Translations under genes and position numbers: made by a program
The notes under the pieces: model-generated
The model's input: only the letters and a program-made list of their open reading frames with translations
Database searches by the model: none
What the model was told of the DNA's origin: nothing
Shown here: positions 1-8,712 of the stretch, piece after piece
Layout: every line of letters begins with the position of its first letter
Numbering within the stretch: position 1 is the first letter of the stretch
Source: Antarcticimicrobium luteum
Lineage (GTDB): Bacteria; Pseudomonadota; Alphaproteobacteria; Rhodobacterales; Rhodobacteraceae
Length of the DNA stretch: 64,000 bases
Reading direction: 5' to 3'
NCBI RefSeq assembly: GCF_004358185.1
Contig: NZ_SMUV01000052.1
Span: forward strand, 1-64,000

Positions 1-889
1 GTGCGGCCTTGTCGATCTGGACGACCTCGGCGAGATAGCGGGAGAGCTCCTCGCGCAGGTCGTCGCGGGCCAGCGCGAAGGCCACCGTGGCCTGCAGGAA
101 CCCGGCCTTGGAGCCGCAGTCGAAGCGCTGGCCGCGGAACCGGTAGCCATAGACCGGCACGTCGTTCGCCAGATCCTCGGCGATCGCGTCGGTCAGCTGG
201 ATCTCGCCCCCCGCCCCGGTGCGCATCCGGTTCAGGTTGCGCAGCACCGAGGGGCCCAGAATGTAGCGCCCGATCACCGCCAGGTTCGACGGCGCCGTCC
301 CCGGCTCGGGCTTTTCCACCATGCCGCGCGCCCGCACCACCTGGCCCATGTCCTCGGCCACGTCCAGCACGCCATAGGCGCTCGCCTTCTCCGGCGGCAC
401 CTCCATCGCGGCCACCATGTTGCCGCCGGTCTCCTCGTAGGCCTCGATCATCTGTTTCAGGCAGGGCGTCTCCGCCGCGATCACGTCGTCCGGCAGGATC
501 ACCGCGAAGGGCTCGTTGGCGATCAGACGCCGCGCGCACCACACCGCGTGGCCCAGACCCAGCGCCTGGTGCTGGCGCACATAGGCGATCTCGCCCGAGT
601 CCATGTTGGTCGCCCGCAGCTCCTCCAGAAGCGCCGTCTTGCCCTTCTTCTTCAGCTGGTGCTCCAGCATCGGCGAATGGTCGAAGTAATCCTCCAGCGC
701 CGACTTGCCGCGCGAGGTCACGAAGATGAATTCCTTGATCCCCGCCGCCCGCGCCTCGTCGATCGCGTATTGCACCAGCGGACGGTCAACCAGCGTCATG
801 ATCTCCTTGGGAACCGACTTCGTCGCCGGCAAGAACCGTGTCCCCAGACCCGCGACCGGAAAAATCGCCTTCGTCACTTTCTTGCGCAT
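1..889 (-). CDS. galU: UTP--glucose-1-phosphate uridylyltransferase (3' end cut by window edge)
   Basis: Converts glucose-1-phosphate and UTP to UDP-glucose, the precursor of UDP-galactose and UDP-glucuronate used by this locus. Reading the minus strand from the ATG at 889 gives an open frame of 296 codons to the window edge with no stop. The N-terminus has the nucleotidyltransferase motif GLGTRFLPATKSVPKEI (about residues 14-30); further on come VILPDD, VEKPEPG and the GGEIQLTDAI motif typical of GalU. The family is usually about 295-300 residues, so only the last residue or two and the stop codon are missing. The sugar-phosphate transferase gene lies upstream on the same strand, 151 bases away. 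UDP-glucose feeds the glf and GalE-like steps encoded further along. Identification is firm. Confidence 0.95.
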   Translation of the reverse strand, partial: MRKKVTKAIFPVAGLGTRFLPATKSVPKEIMTLVDRPLVQYAIDEARAAGIKEFIFVTSRGKSALEDYFDHSPMLEHQLKKKGKTALLEELRATNMDSGEIAYVRQHQALGLGHAVWCARRLIANEPFAVILPDDVIAAETPCLKQMIEAYEETGGNMVAAMEVPPEKASAYGVLDVAEDMGQVVRARGMVEKPEPGTAPSNLAVIGRYILGPSVLRNLNRMRTGAGGEIQLTDAIAEDLANDVPVYGYRFRGQRFDCGSKAGFLQATVAFALARDDLREELSRYLAEVVQIDKAA

Positions 890-1040
890 GAAATCCTCAA
901 TTCAAATACTGTCCCCCGCCCCGGCGGTACCAAAATCTCCCCGCCGGGTTCCCGATGTGTAGCCCCCGGCCCGCCGCGACGCAATCGCCCCGCCCGCGGG
1001 CCCGGCCGGGTCGGCCTTTTCCCGCCCGCTCAAAACCCGC

Positions 1041-1655
1041 TCACCGATCCCGGCGAAACAGGTTTCCGATGGTCTGGAACACCAGGTCGAAATCGTAGCA
1101 GACGCCCTGATGGCGCTGATAGATCAGGTCCAGCCGCGCCTTCATCGGCACGCAGACGCGGGAATAGACGGCGTCGGTTTCTTCCGGCGTCTCGCAGCGC
1201 GCCAGCAGCGCCGCCTCGTGCCGGTGATAGGCGATCGAGGCCAGCCCGGTGACCCCGGGGCGCGATTTGAGCACCTCGGCGTAGATCTCCGGGTGGCGCT
1301 CGACATATTCGCGCAGCGGCGGGCGCGGCCCGACAAAGCTCAGATCGCCGCGCAGGATGTTCCACAGCTGCGGCAGCTCGTCCAGCCGCCGGGCGCGCAG
1401 CCAGACCCCGGTGGGGGTGATGCGCGCCGCCTTGTCGCCGCCCGAGACCCCGGTATCGGTCTGCACCACGCGCATGGTGCGCAGCTTCCACAGCATGAAG
1501 GGCTCATCCACCCCCTTCATCCGCTCGGCCACATAGAACAGCGGCCGCCCCTCTTTCCACAACAGCCAGAGCAGCAGCCCCAGCAGGACGGGTCCGAGGA
1601 TCCCCACCAGCAGCGAGGCGAAGACCAGATCGAAGATGCGTTTGCGCCAGGTCAT
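1041..1655 (-). CDS. Polyprenyl-phosphate sugar-1-phosphate transferase (exopolysaccharide initiating transferase)
   Basis: A 204-residue member of the bacterial sugar transferase family. These proteins move a sugar-1-phosphate from a nucleotide sugar to undecaprenyl phosphate and so start polysaccharide assembly on the inner membrane. One N-terminal membrane segment (about residues 8-32) is followed by the family motifs KLRTM, DELPQLWNIL and DLSFVGPRP. It is the short form, without the extra N-terminal membrane domain of WbaP-like proteins. I chose the ATG at 1655 because it overlaps the stop of the upstream epimerase gene as ATGA, which indicates translational coupling; an in-frame start 30 bases upstream is possible. 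The sugar it transfers cannot be read from the sequence. Confidence 0.9.
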   Translation of the reverse strand: MTWRKRIFDLVFASLLVGILGPVLLGLLLWLLWKEGRPLFYVAERMKGVDEPFMLWKLRTMRVVQTDTGVSGGDKAARITPTGVWLRARRLDELPQLWNILRGDLSFVGPRPPLREYVERHPEIYAEVLKSRPGVTGLASIAYHRHEAALLARCETPEETDAVYSRVCVPMKARLDLIYQRHQGVCYDFDLVFQTIGNLFRRDR

Positions 1656-2566
1656 GGGGCCGGCTTTTGCGCCAAAGCCCGCCATTCGGCAACCAGCTTC
1701 TCCGCCGTCCCGGCCGCCGGGTCGAGGGCGACCAGCCGCCCCAGCGCCGCCACGTCCAGCGCCACCTCCGGGATCGCCCCCGCCGGTGCCGGGCGCGGCG
1801 TCCAGACCAGACCGGCCGCGTCGAGCAGCGCGCCCATCTCCACCGTGCCGGGCGCGGCGATGTTGAGACAGCCCGGCAGATCGCCGCGCCGCGCCGCGCG
1901 GCCGGCCAGGGCCGCCAGCACATCCGCCAGGCTCGCCGGGCCGATATAGCTGCGCCGCGGCGTGCGCCCGTCGGCGAAGCGGTCAAGCGTGAAACCCGGC
2001 CGCCAGCCGCCGAGGATCGCATCGGCCCCGGCCACATTGCCGATCCTGAGCGATGTGACGGGAACGCCCAGCTCCGCCCCCAGGGCGGCGGCGCGGATCT
2101 CCATTTCCGCCTTGGCGCGGCCGTAGTCATTGACCGGGGCAAGCCGGGCGGCTTCGGACAAAAGCCCGCCCTGGGCGCCGTAGACGGCGGCCGAGGAGGC
2201 CAGCAGCACCGGCGCCCCGGCCCCGCTGTTTCCTTTTGCGCCGGCGCGCACCGCGGCCAGCCCCAGGGCGGCATTATCGCCCAGATCGGCCCCCCGCGCG
2301 GCCGCCGCCGGGGTGACGCCGGCCAGGCACAAAATCGCTGCCGCCCGTTCCGCCGCCGCCGCCAGCGCCGCCGAATCGCTCAGCGGGTCGAGCCGCAGCC
2401 AATCCGCGCCCTGGTCCGCGACCCGGGGCGTGGATTGGGGCGCGGATTGGCCGGTTTGCGCGTCCGGGCGGGCCTGCCACAGCCCCTGCCCCGCGGGCCA
2501 GCGCCGGCGCAGCATCGCGCCAAGCCGCCCGGTGGCCCCCAGCACCAGAATCCGCGGAAAATCCAT
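1652..2566 (-). CDS. NAD-dependent epimerase/dehydratase family protein (sugar nucleotide modifying)
   Basis: A 304-residue short-chain dehydrogenase-like protein of the extended type. The N-terminal nucleotide-binding loop is VLGATGRLGAM (residues 8-18), followed by a serine strand (SSAAVYG) and the catalytic-type pair YGRAK. It probably acts on a nucleotide sugar or on a lipid-linked sugar, because the next gene, coupled by an ATGA overlap, is the initiating sugar-phosphate transferase. Epimerase plus initiating transferase is a common pairing in surface polysaccharide loci. The exact substrate is not recognisable. It is divergent from the export lipoprotein gene at 2690, so 2567-2689 should hold promoters for both directions. 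Confidence 0.8.
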   Translation of the reverse strand: MDFPRILVLGATGRLGAMLRRRWPAGQGLWQARPDAQTGQSAPQSTPRVADQGADWLRLDPLSDSAALAAAAERAAAILCLAGVTPAAAARGADLGDNAALGLAAVRAGAKGNSGAGAPVLLASSAAVYGAQGGLLSEAARLAPVNDYGRAKAEMEIRAAALGAELGVPVTSLRIGNVAGADAILGGWRPGFTLDRFADGRTPRRSYIGPASLADVLAALAGRAARRGDLPGCLNIAAPGTVEMGALLDAAGLVWTPRPAPAGAIPEVALDVAALGRLVALDPAAGTAEKLVAEWRALAQKPAP

Positions 2567-2689
2567 CTTCGTTCCTCCGCACCTTGCCGTAACGGTTGAC
2601 CGCCCTCAGGCTGGCAGTATCTTGCACCCGGGAAATTGCAACGGTTTTCCAACGATACGGATTTCCCTGAACGGACAGGCCCCAGGCAT

Positions 2690-3814
2690 ATGCGCACAGC
2701 TCTCAACCTTCTCGTGATCCTGGGGCTCGTCGCCCTCACCGCCGGCTGCACCGCCCGCGGCCGGCTGCCCGGCGGTGCCCCGGTGCGCGAAGAGGTGCTG
2801 CGCCAGTCCTCCGACGAGACCCCGGAGTTCGCCGTCTACGAGGTCACCCGCGCGTTTCTGCCGACGGTGGCGCAATGGCCGGCCACCGGGCCGCAGGAAC
2901 GGCTGGGCTGGATCGGCACCAGCCGCGGCCCCGGCACCCAGATCATCCAGCCCGGCGATCTGCTCACCATCCGCATCTGGGACAGTTCCGACAATTCGCT
3001 GCTGACCGCGCCCGAGCAGAAGGAGACCAGCCTGGAGGCGGTCAAGGTCGCCGCCAACGGCACCATCTTCGTGCCCTATGTGGGCGACATCACCGTCACC
3101 GGGCTGACCCCGGACCTGGCCCGGGCCGAGCTGCAAGGCGCGCTGGAGGCAATCGTGCCCTCGGCCCAGGTGCAGCTCAACATGGCCGAAGGGCGGGCCA
3201 ATTCAGTCGATCTGGTCGGCGGCGTCGGCCGCCCCGGCAGCTATCCGATGCCCGACCGCAACTATACCGTGCTCGGCCTGCTGGCCGCCGGCGGCGGGGT
3301 GAACGAAAGCCTGGTCAACCCGCAGATCCGGCTGATGCGCGGCGGCGCCATCTACGGCACCTCGGTCGACACGCTGCTGAACAATCCCCGGCTCGACACC
3401 CGCCTGCGCGGCGGCGATCAGGTCTTCGTCGAGGCCGACACCCGCTATTTCCTCTCCTTCGGGGCCTCGGGCACCGAGGATCTGCACCGGTTCCGCAAAG
3501 ACGATGTCTCGGCGATGGACGCGGTCGCGATCATGGGCGGGGTGAATGACAGCAAGGCCGATCCGCAGGGGCTGCTGGTGCTGCGCGAATATCCCGACAC
3601 CGCGGTGCGTCCCGGCCAGCGCGGGCCGCGCCAGACGCGGGTGGTGTTCACCGTCGATCTGACCAGCGCCGACGGGCTGTTCTCGGCGCGCAACTTCCTG
3701 ATCAACCCGGGCGATCTGGTGGTGGCCACCGAATCGCCGATCAACGACGCGCTGACGATCTCCAACATCATCGGCAACTTCTTCGGGGTGTTCAGCCGCG
3801 CCGGTGTGCTCTGA
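2690..3814 (+). CDS. Polysaccharide export lipoprotein (Wza/KpsD-like outer-membrane protein)
   Basis: A 374-residue lipoprotein. I placed the start at the ATG at 2690 because it gives a clean type II signal peptide with the lipobox LTAGC, so the mature cysteine is residue 20. The polysaccharide-export domain (about residues 70-160, including IIQPGDLLTIRIWD) is followed by SLBB-type repeats, as in Wza and KpsD. These proteins form the outer-membrane or periplasmic conduit of capsule and exopolysaccharide export machines. It would cooperate with the KpsM, KpsE and KpsT-type genes at 13674-16698. A strong hairpin follows the stop codon. Identification of the family is firm; whether it works as a Wza channel or a KpsD partner is inferred. 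Confidence 0.9.
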   Translation: MRTALNLLVILGLVALTAGCTARGRLPGGAPVREEVLRQSSDETPEFAVYEVTRAFLPTVAQWPATGPQERLGWIGTSRGPGTQIIQPGDLLTIRIWDSSDNSLLTAPEQKETSLEAVKVAANGTIFVPYVGDITVTGLTPDLARAELQGALEAIVPSAQVQLNMAEGRANSVDLVGGVGRPGSYPMPDRNYTVLGLLAAGGGVNESLVNPQIRLMRGGAIYGTSVDTLLNNPRLDTRLRGGDQVFVEADTRYFLSFGASGTEDLHRFRKDDVSAMDAVAIMGGVNDSKADPQGLLVLREYPDTAVRPGQRGPRQTRVVFTVDLTSADGLFSARNFLINPGDLVVATESPINDALTISNIIGNFFGVFSRAGVL

Positions 3815-3825
3815 CCGGAACCGGG

Positions 3826-3857
3826 GCCGGACCGGGCCCCGGTCCGGCGTTTCGTCT
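3826..3857 (+). terminator. Hairpin terminator after the export lipoprotein gene
   Basis: A perfect 10-bp stem (3826-3835 pairing with 3839-3848) with a 3-base loop lies 11 bases after the stop at 3814. It is followed by a short T-rich stretch, TTTCGTCT. The gene on the other strand (rmlA) ends at 3857, so the two genes converge on this hairpin. Confidence 0.6.
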
Positions 3858-4729
3858 CAGCCCAGCAACCGGGCCAGATACTGTCCGTAGCCGTTCTTCT
3901 TGAACAACTCGGCCCGCGCCGCCATCTCCTCGGCCGAGATCCAGCCCTGCTGATAGGCGATCTCCTCCGGGCAGCCGGTCTGCAGGCCTTGGCGTTTTTC
4001 CAAGGTGCGCACGAAATTTCCGGCATCGAGCAGGCTGCCATGGGTCCCGGTGTCGAGCCAGGCATAACCGCGGCCCATCCGTTTCATGGTCAGGAGGCCG
4101 TCGGCCAGATACAGTTCCAGCAGCGTCGTAATCTCCAGCTCGCCGCGGTCCGACGGGCGCACCGCACGGGCCCGTTCGGGCGCGCTGCCATCCAGGAAAT
4201 AGAGCCCGGTCACCGCATAATTCGACGGCGGCACCGCCGGCTTCTCGATAATCGCCCGGACGGCGCCGTCGGCGTTGAAATCGACCACGCCATAGCGCTC
4301 CGGGTCCGAGACGTGATAGCCGAAGACGGTGCCCCCCACGGCCTGCCGGTCCGCCTCGGCCATCAGGTCCGGCAACCCGTGGCCAAAGAAGATATTATCG
4401 CCCAGCACCATCGCCGAGGGCGCGCCGGCCAGGAACTCCTCGGCCAGGATATAGGCCTGGGCCAGACCGTCGGGGCTGGGCTGTTCGACATAGGTGAGCG
4501 AGATGCCCCACTGGCTGCCGTCGCCGAGGCTGCGTTCGAACTGCGCGCGATCCTGCGGCGTGGTGATCATGCAGATCTCGCGGATCCCCGCCAGCATCAG
4601 CACCGAGATCGGGTAATAGATCATCGGTTTGTCATAGATCGGCAGCAGCTGTTTCGACACCCCCATGGTAATCGGATAAAGCCGCGTGCCGGAACCGCCG
4701 GCAAGAATGATACCTTTGCGTTTGGTCAT
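3857..4729 (-). CDS. rmlA: Glucose-1-phosphate thymidylyltransferase
   Basis: First enzyme of dTDP-L-rhamnose synthesis: glucose-1-phosphate plus dTTP gives dTDP-glucose. The protein has 290 residues, the usual RmlA length. It begins [19 protein letters not shown], and KQLLPIYDKPMIYYP follows; these are the nucleotide-binding loop and the typical RmlA block. VLGDNIFFGHG carries the metal-binding aspartate. The ATG at 4729 overlaps the rmlD stop as ATGA, so a longer N-terminus is rejected. It is the last gene of the rmlCBDA operon. Confidence 0.97.
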   Translation of the reverse strand: MTKRKGIILAGGSGTRLYPITMGVSKQLLPIYDKPMIYYPISVLMLAGIREICMITTPQDRAQFERSLGDGSQWGISLTYVEQPSPDGLAQAYILAEEFLAGAPSAMVLGDNIFFGHGLPDLMAEADRQAVGGTVFGYHVSDPERYGVVDFNADGAVRAIIEKPAVPPSNYAVTGLYFLDGSAPERARAVRPSDRGELEITTLLELYLADGLLTMKRMGRGYAWLDTGTHGSLLDAGNFVRTLEKRQGLQTGCPEEIAYQQGWISAEEMAARAELFKKNGYGQYLARLLG

Positions 4730-5577
4730 GTGACTGCGTCCAACTCCTTCAGAATACGTGCCAACCCGGCCTTCCAGTCCGGCGGGTCGATATTGAAATC
4801 GCGTTGGATCCCGGTGCAATCGAGCCGCGAATTGAGCGGCCGGCGCGCCGGGACCGGATAATCGGATGAGGGAATGCCGCTGACCGCCACCGCGCGGCCC
4901 GCCTGCGCGAAAATTTCGCAGGCGAAGTCCTTCCAGCTGACCGCCGGGACCCCGCCGTAATGATAGGTGCCCCCGGCCTGGCCGCCGCCCATCGCCGCCG
5001 CCATCTTCAGCAGGGTGGCGGCGATATCGGCCGCCGGGGTCGGCCCGCCGATCTGGTCGTCGACGATGCTCAGCGCGTCGCGGGTCTCGGACAGCCGCAG
5101 CATGGTCCGAATGAAATTGGTGCCATGCGCCGACACCACCCAGGAGGTGCGCAGGATCGCGTGGGTGCCGCCGGCGGCCCGCACCCCCTCCTCGCCCGCC
5201 AGCTTGGAGCGGCCATAGGCGTTGAGCGGCGCCACCGGTTCCTCGGGCCGCCAGGGCGCCGTGCCGGAGCCGTCAAAGACGTAATCGGTCGAGATATGCA
5301 GAAACGGCACGCCTTTTTCGGCGCAAGCCCGCGCCATGGCCGTGGGGGCGGCGCCGTTGATCACCGTGGCAAGCGCCTCGTCCTGCTCGGCCTTGTCGAC
5401 GGCGGTATAGGCGGCGGCGTTGATCACCGCGGTGGCATCGCAGGCGCGGATCGCTTCGCCGCAGGCCGCGGGATTGGAGAGATCGGCCTCGGCCCGCGAC
5501 AGGAACCGCGCCTCCGGCGCCAGACGCTGCAGTTCGCGCGCCACCTGCCCGGTCTGGCCGAAGACGAGCAGGCTCAC
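4726..5577 (-). CDS. rmlD: dTDP-4-dehydrorhamnose reductase
   Basis: Last chemical step of dTDP-L-rhamnose synthesis: NAD(P)H-dependent reduction of dTDP-4-keto-L-rhamnose. The protein has 283 residues. It starts with a nucleotide-binding loop (FGQTGQVA), then the ISTDYVFDG strand and the catalytic YGRSK pair. The start is the GTG at 5577, which overlaps the rmlB stop as GTGA. Upstream in-frame starts would lie within rmlB and add a non-homologous arginine-rich extension. The overlaps on both sides show tight coupling with rmlB and rmlA. Confidence 0.96.
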   Translation of the reverse strand: MSLLVFGQTGQVARELQRLAPEARFLSRAEADLSNPAACGEAIRACDATAVINAAAYTAVDKAEQDEALATVINGAAPTAMARACAEKGVPFLHISTDYVFDGSGTAPWRPEEPVAPLNAYGRSKLAGEEGVRAAGGTHAILRTSWVVSAHGTNFIRTMLRLSETRDALSIVDDQIGGPTPAADIAATLLKMAAAMGGGQAGGTYHYGGVPAVSWKDFACEIFAQAGRAVAVSGIPSSDYPVPARRPLNSRLDCTGIQRDFNIDPPDWKAGLARILKELDAVT

Positions 5578-6623
5578 GCCGTCACTCCCAGCCGCTTGCC
5601 GACGCCGGCGCGGTCCTGCAGCGCCCGCCACCAGGCCTCGTTGCCCAGATACCACTGCACGGTGCGCCGCAGCCCCTCCTCGACCGTCACGCTGGGCCGC
5701 CAGCCCAGCTCGTCGCGGATGCGGGTGGGATCGATCGCATAGCGCGCGTCATGGCCCGGCCGGTCGGTGACGAAACTGATCTGATCGGCATAGGAGCCCG
5801 CCGGTTTCGGCCGCAGCTCATCGAGAATGCCGCAAAGCGTCTGCACCAGCTCCAGGTTGCTGCGCTCGTTCTCGCCGCCGATGTTGTAGGAGCGGCCCAC
5901 CCGCCCCCTTTGCAGCACGGTCAGCAGCGCGTCGGCGTGATCCTCGACATAGAGCCAGTCGCGCACGTTCGAGCCGTCGCCGTAGATCGGCAGCGGCTTG
6001 CCCGCGAGCGCATTGAGGATGATCACCGGGATCAGCTTTTCCGGGAAGTGATAGGGCCCGTAATTGTTCGAGCAATTGGTCAGGACGACGGGCAGCCCAT
6101 AGGTCTCGTGCCAGGCCCGCACCAGATGGTCGGAGCTGGCCTTGGAGGCCGAATAGGGACTGCGCGGATCGTATGGGGTGTCCTCGGTGAATTTCACCGA
6201 TCTGTCGGCGGGCAGCGAGCCGAAGACCTCGTCGGTCGAGATATGGTGGAAGCGGAACCCCTCCGGCCGGCCCTTGTCCTCCCACAGCCCGCGGGCGGCC
6301 TGCAGCAGGTTGTAGGTGCCCATCACGTTGGTCTCGATGAACACGCCGGGCCCGTCGATCGAGCGGTCCACATGGCTCTCGGCGGCCAGATGCATCACCG
6401 CGTCGGGGCTGTGCCTGGCGAAGGCCGCCTCCACCGCCGCGGCGTCGCGGATATCGACCTGCTCGAAGGCATAGAGCGGGCTCGCGGCGACGCTGGCGAC
6501 ATTGTCGAGACAGGCGGCATAGGTCAGCGCATCGAGGTTGACCACCTCATGGCCCTGCGCCACGGCCTGGCGCACCACCGCCGATCCGATGAAACCGGCC
6601 CCCCCGGTAACAAGAAGTTTCAT
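5574..6623 (-). CDS. rmlB: dTDP-glucose 4,6-dehydratase
   Basis: Second step of the rhamnose pathway: dTDP-glucose to dTDP-4-keto-6-deoxyglucose with bound NAD. It has 349 residues, normal for RmlB. The NAD loop TGGAGFIGS is at residues 6-14. The catalytic set TDE (130-132) and YSASK (Tyr157, Lys161) is present. It lies 6 bases downstream of rmlC and overlaps rmlD. Confidence 0.97.
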   Translation of the reverse strand: MKLLVTGGAGFIGSAVVRQAVAQGHEVVNLDALTYAACLDNVASVAASPLYAFEQVDIRDAAAVEAAFARHSPDAVMHLAAESHVDRSIDGPGVFIETNVMGTYNLLQAARGLWEDKGRPEGFRFHHISTDEVFGSLPADRSVKFTEDTPYDPRSPYSASKASSDHLVRAWHETYGLPVVLTNCSNNYGPYHFPEKLIPVIILNALAGKPLPIYGDGSNVRDWLYVEDHADALLTVLQRGRVGRSYNIGGENERSNLELVQTLCGILDELRPKPAGSYADQISFVTDRPGHDARYAIDPTRIRDELGWRPSVTVEEGLRRTVQWYLGNEAWWRALQDRAGVGKRLGVTA

Positions 6624-6629
6624 GATGTC

Positions 6630-7190
6630 TTACCCTTCAAAAACGAACGGGCTGTCGAACGCCGCAAAGCTCTGGGCGGCGGCATCCTTGCCCGACAGCA
6701 TCGCATCGCCGGTGAGACCCCAGTCAATACCGATATCCGGATCGTCGAAGCGCACCGCCCCGTCGCACTCGGGCGCGTAGTAGTCGGTGCATTTGTAAAG
6801 GATCTCGGTCTCCGGCTCCCGGGTGACAAAGCCGTGCAGAAAGCCCGCCGGGATCAGCATCTGTTTGCCGTTCTGCGCGCTCAGCTCCACACCGAACCAG
6901 CGCCCGTAGGTCGGGCTGCCGCGGCGCGCATCCACCGCCACGTCATAGAGCCGCCCGCGCCCGCAGCGCACCAGCTTGGCCTGAGCATGCGGCGGGGCCT
7001 GGAAATGGAGCCCGCGCACGGTGTTCGGGGCGGCCGACAGCGAATGGTTGTCCTGCACGAAATCCAGATCGAGCCCCTGTTCGGCCATCCGGCGCCGATT
7101 CCAGCTTTCGGAAAAGAACCCGCGGGCGTCGCCGAACCGGTCAGGGATCAGAATTTTCAGGCCGGAAATAAATGTCTCTTCAATCTGCAT
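6630..7190 (-). CDS. rmlC: dTDP-4-dehydrorhamnose 3,5-epimerase
   Basis: Third step of the rhamnose pathway: epimerises C3 and C5 of the dTDP-4-keto sugar. It has 186 residues, the usual size. The cupin core has the active-site His62 in RGLHFQ and Tyr132 in ILYKC, which match the conserved catalytic residues of RmlC. The ATG at 7190 gives the canonical N-terminus. It is the first gene of the rmlCBDA operon, so the promoter should lie in 7191-7310, next to the end of repA. In roseobacters this operon is often plasmid-borne and needed for surface attachment. Confidence 0.96.
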   Translation of the reverse strand: MQIEETFISGLKILIPDRFGDARGFFSESWNRRRMAEQGLDLDFVQDNHSLSAAPNTVRGLHFQAPPHAQAKLVRCGRGRLYDVAVDARRGSPTYGRWFGVELSAQNGKQMLIPAGFLHGFVTREPETEILYKCTDYYAPECDGAVRFDDPDIGIDWGLTGDAMLSGKDAAAQSFAAFDSPFVFEG

Positions 7191-7310
7191 GGAATTCAAA
7201 CTCTGTTTCAGTGTCACCGCCCTCAGCGCCGGGGCCGGGAGCGGGCCAGCGCCCCCCCGCATCGCACCGCCGGTCTAACGATCTGGCGTCACGAGGCCAA
7301 CTTAAAACAT

Positions 7311-8330
7311 TCACCGTTCCCGACGTTTCCCCACCCAGCCCAGAAAGGCCGCGTCGGGGCTGCGCAGCCGCGGCGCGCCGGAGCGCGCCCAGACCGCGCG
7401 CCAGTCGGCCTCCAGCGCATAGACGTCCCAGCCCGGCATCAGCACCCGCGCCCGCTCCAGCGCCGCTTCGCTCAGCCGCGGCGGGGTCGCCGGCGCCTCG
7501 ATCATCCGGTCCCTGGGGGTGAAGCGGATCAGGTCGCCGTCGAGTTCCTCCATCGCGTAATCGGGCAGATGATCGGCCGCGATCATGTCGCGCAGCATGC
7601 GCCGGAACACCCGGCGCGGGCTGGCCGAGCCGGATTTCTTCAGCAGCGTCTCGACCGAGACGGTCCAGCCCTCCTGCCGGCCGCAATGCTTGCGGGTCAG
7701 CTCGTAGATGCGCCGCTCCAGCGGCTTGCGCAGCCGGAAGTAGTCGCGCGACAGCGTCAGCACCGATTTCGACAGCACCGCGCGATAGAGCCAGTCGCTG
7801 AGCGTGACCGAGACCGAAACCATGCGCCCGCCGCGCGTCTTGCGCACGATCTCCCAGGCCTCGATCAGGCCAAAGCCGCTGGTGGTCTCCTGCGCGCCGG
7901 TAACGATATTGGTGGTGATGCGGGTGCCGGCCAGCCGCTCAAAGGCCTCGCGCAGCCGCCGGTAGGCATCCCCCGAGGTCTCGCGGTTGGTGGCCATCAG
8001 CAGATCATGCGCCTTCAGATGCAGCGTGCGGCTGACCTGCCGGCCGGCGTTGATCGCCGCCATCAGCTGGCTGATGCAGAAGATCAGGATGTCCTTGTCA
8101 TGGATCGTGGCCAGCCCCTTCACGCTCGGGGTCACGGTGATCTCCACCCCGTTGTGGGCATAGGACAGGATCCTCCGGTCGGGCCGGGTGGCGAGCGAGA
8201 ACAGCGGATGTTCCATGCTGGCCAGATCGTCCTTGGGAATCGCGTCGAAGATATCGCAGAGGAAGAAATCCCCCTGCCGGTGACGGTCGGGCAACAGCCC
8301 CCCTGCCCCGCTGCTGATCGCACTGCTCAT
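7311..8330 (-). CDS. repA: Plasmid replication initiator protein (RPA/RepA family)
   Basis: A 339-residue initiator resembling the replication initiator protein A family found on Rhodobacterales plasmids. Recognisable features are the N-terminal block DFFLCDIFDAIPKDDLASMEHPLFSL (read from separate parts), the central stretch with LKAHDLLMATNRETSG, and the region around FRLRKPLERRIYELTRKHCG, which looks like a winged-helix DNA-binding element. It is transcribed away from the iteron array and divergently from parA and parB, the standard layout of these replicons. It would bind the 22-bp repeats at 8405-8470 to open the origin. The family call rests on remembered similarity and context. I cannot place it in a compatibility group from the sequence alone. 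Confidence 0.9.
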   Translation of the reverse strand: MSSAISSGAGGLLPDRHRQGDFFLCDIFDAIPKDDLASMEHPLFSLATRPDRRILSYAHNGVEITVTPSVKGLATIHDKDILIFCISQLMAAINAGRQVSRTLHLKAHDLLMATNRETSGDAYRRLREAFERLAGTRITTNIVTGAQETTSGFGLIEAWEIVRKTRGGRMVSVSVTLSDWLYRAVLSKSVLTLSRDYFRLRKPLERRIYELTRKHCGRQEGWTVSVETLLKKSGSASPRRVFRRMLRDMIAADHLPDYAMEELDGDLIRFTPRDRMIEAPATPPRLSEAALERARVLMPGWDVYALEADWRAVWARSGAPRLRSPDAAFLGWVGKRRER

Positions 8331-8383
8331 GGTCGGTTTCCGACTCGCGTTTTATCGTGGTTTCAATGACGCCCAGCCTAGGG

Positions 8384-8392
8384 TTATCCACA
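8384..8392 (+). promoter_or_regulatory. DnaA box
   Basis: The sequence TTATCCACA is identical to the strict DnaA-box consensus. It sits 12 bases before the first iteron in the repA-parA intergenic region, so host DnaA probably assists RepA at this origin. Confidence 0.75.
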
Positions 8393-8404
8393 GGCTGCCG
8401 CAAC

Positions 8405-8470
8405 GGGGGTTCGGAATCGGATGATCGGGGGTTCAGAGTCGGATCATCGGGGGTTCGGATTCACAACCGC
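8405..8470 (+). repeat. Three tandem 22-bp iterons
   Basis: Direct repeats with an exact 22-base period start at 8405, 8427 and 8449. Each opens with GGGGGTTC. The first two copies are near identical (GGGGGTTCGGAATCGGATGATC against GGGGGTTCAGAGTCGGATCATC), and the third diverges after about 13 bases. The two-helical-turn period and the position beside repA support a role as initiator binding sites and copy-number control. Confidence 0.75.
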
Positions 8471-8712
8471 CCCCAGAGATCGCCGAAAGCCCTTTGTCAA
8501 CAGCGTCTTATCTGGCAGGCTGTGACTGCGTAACTATAAAATAACACAAAAATAACAGAGCAAAAAAATCAAGACGCCCGGCTCCCCGCCCGCGCGCCCG
8601 GAGCCCACCCCCTGAATTTGCTTAGAAAAAAAGGTATTGTGCGCCTTTTGCTTCCATGTGCGGCGTTTTGTGATATTCTGCCAAAAACACGGCATATCGA
8701 GCGGTTTTCTTT

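Larger units (their letters stand above)
8331..8712. other. Putative replication origin region (oriV) between repA and parA
   Basis: This 382-base non-coding stretch separates divergent repA and parA. It holds a perfect DnaA box at 8384-8392, three tandem 22-bp repeats starting at 8405, and two A/T-rich segments (about 8526-8572 and 8613-8715) that stand out against very GC-rich surroundings. This is the expected architecture of an iteron-controlled origin with a DNA unwinding element. Promoters for repA (minus) and parA (plus) must also lie here; I could not assign them with confidence. Confidence 0.75.

Noticed and set aside
890-1040. Terminator in the galU to sugar-transferase gap
   Set aside because: GC-rich palindromes such as GCCCGCGGGC are present but none forms a stem followed by a T-run on the minus strand.
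5751-8369. An 872-codon open frame on the plus strand
   Set aside because: It runs antisense to rmlB, rmlC and repA, all of which are clear on the minus strand; no motifs of its own.
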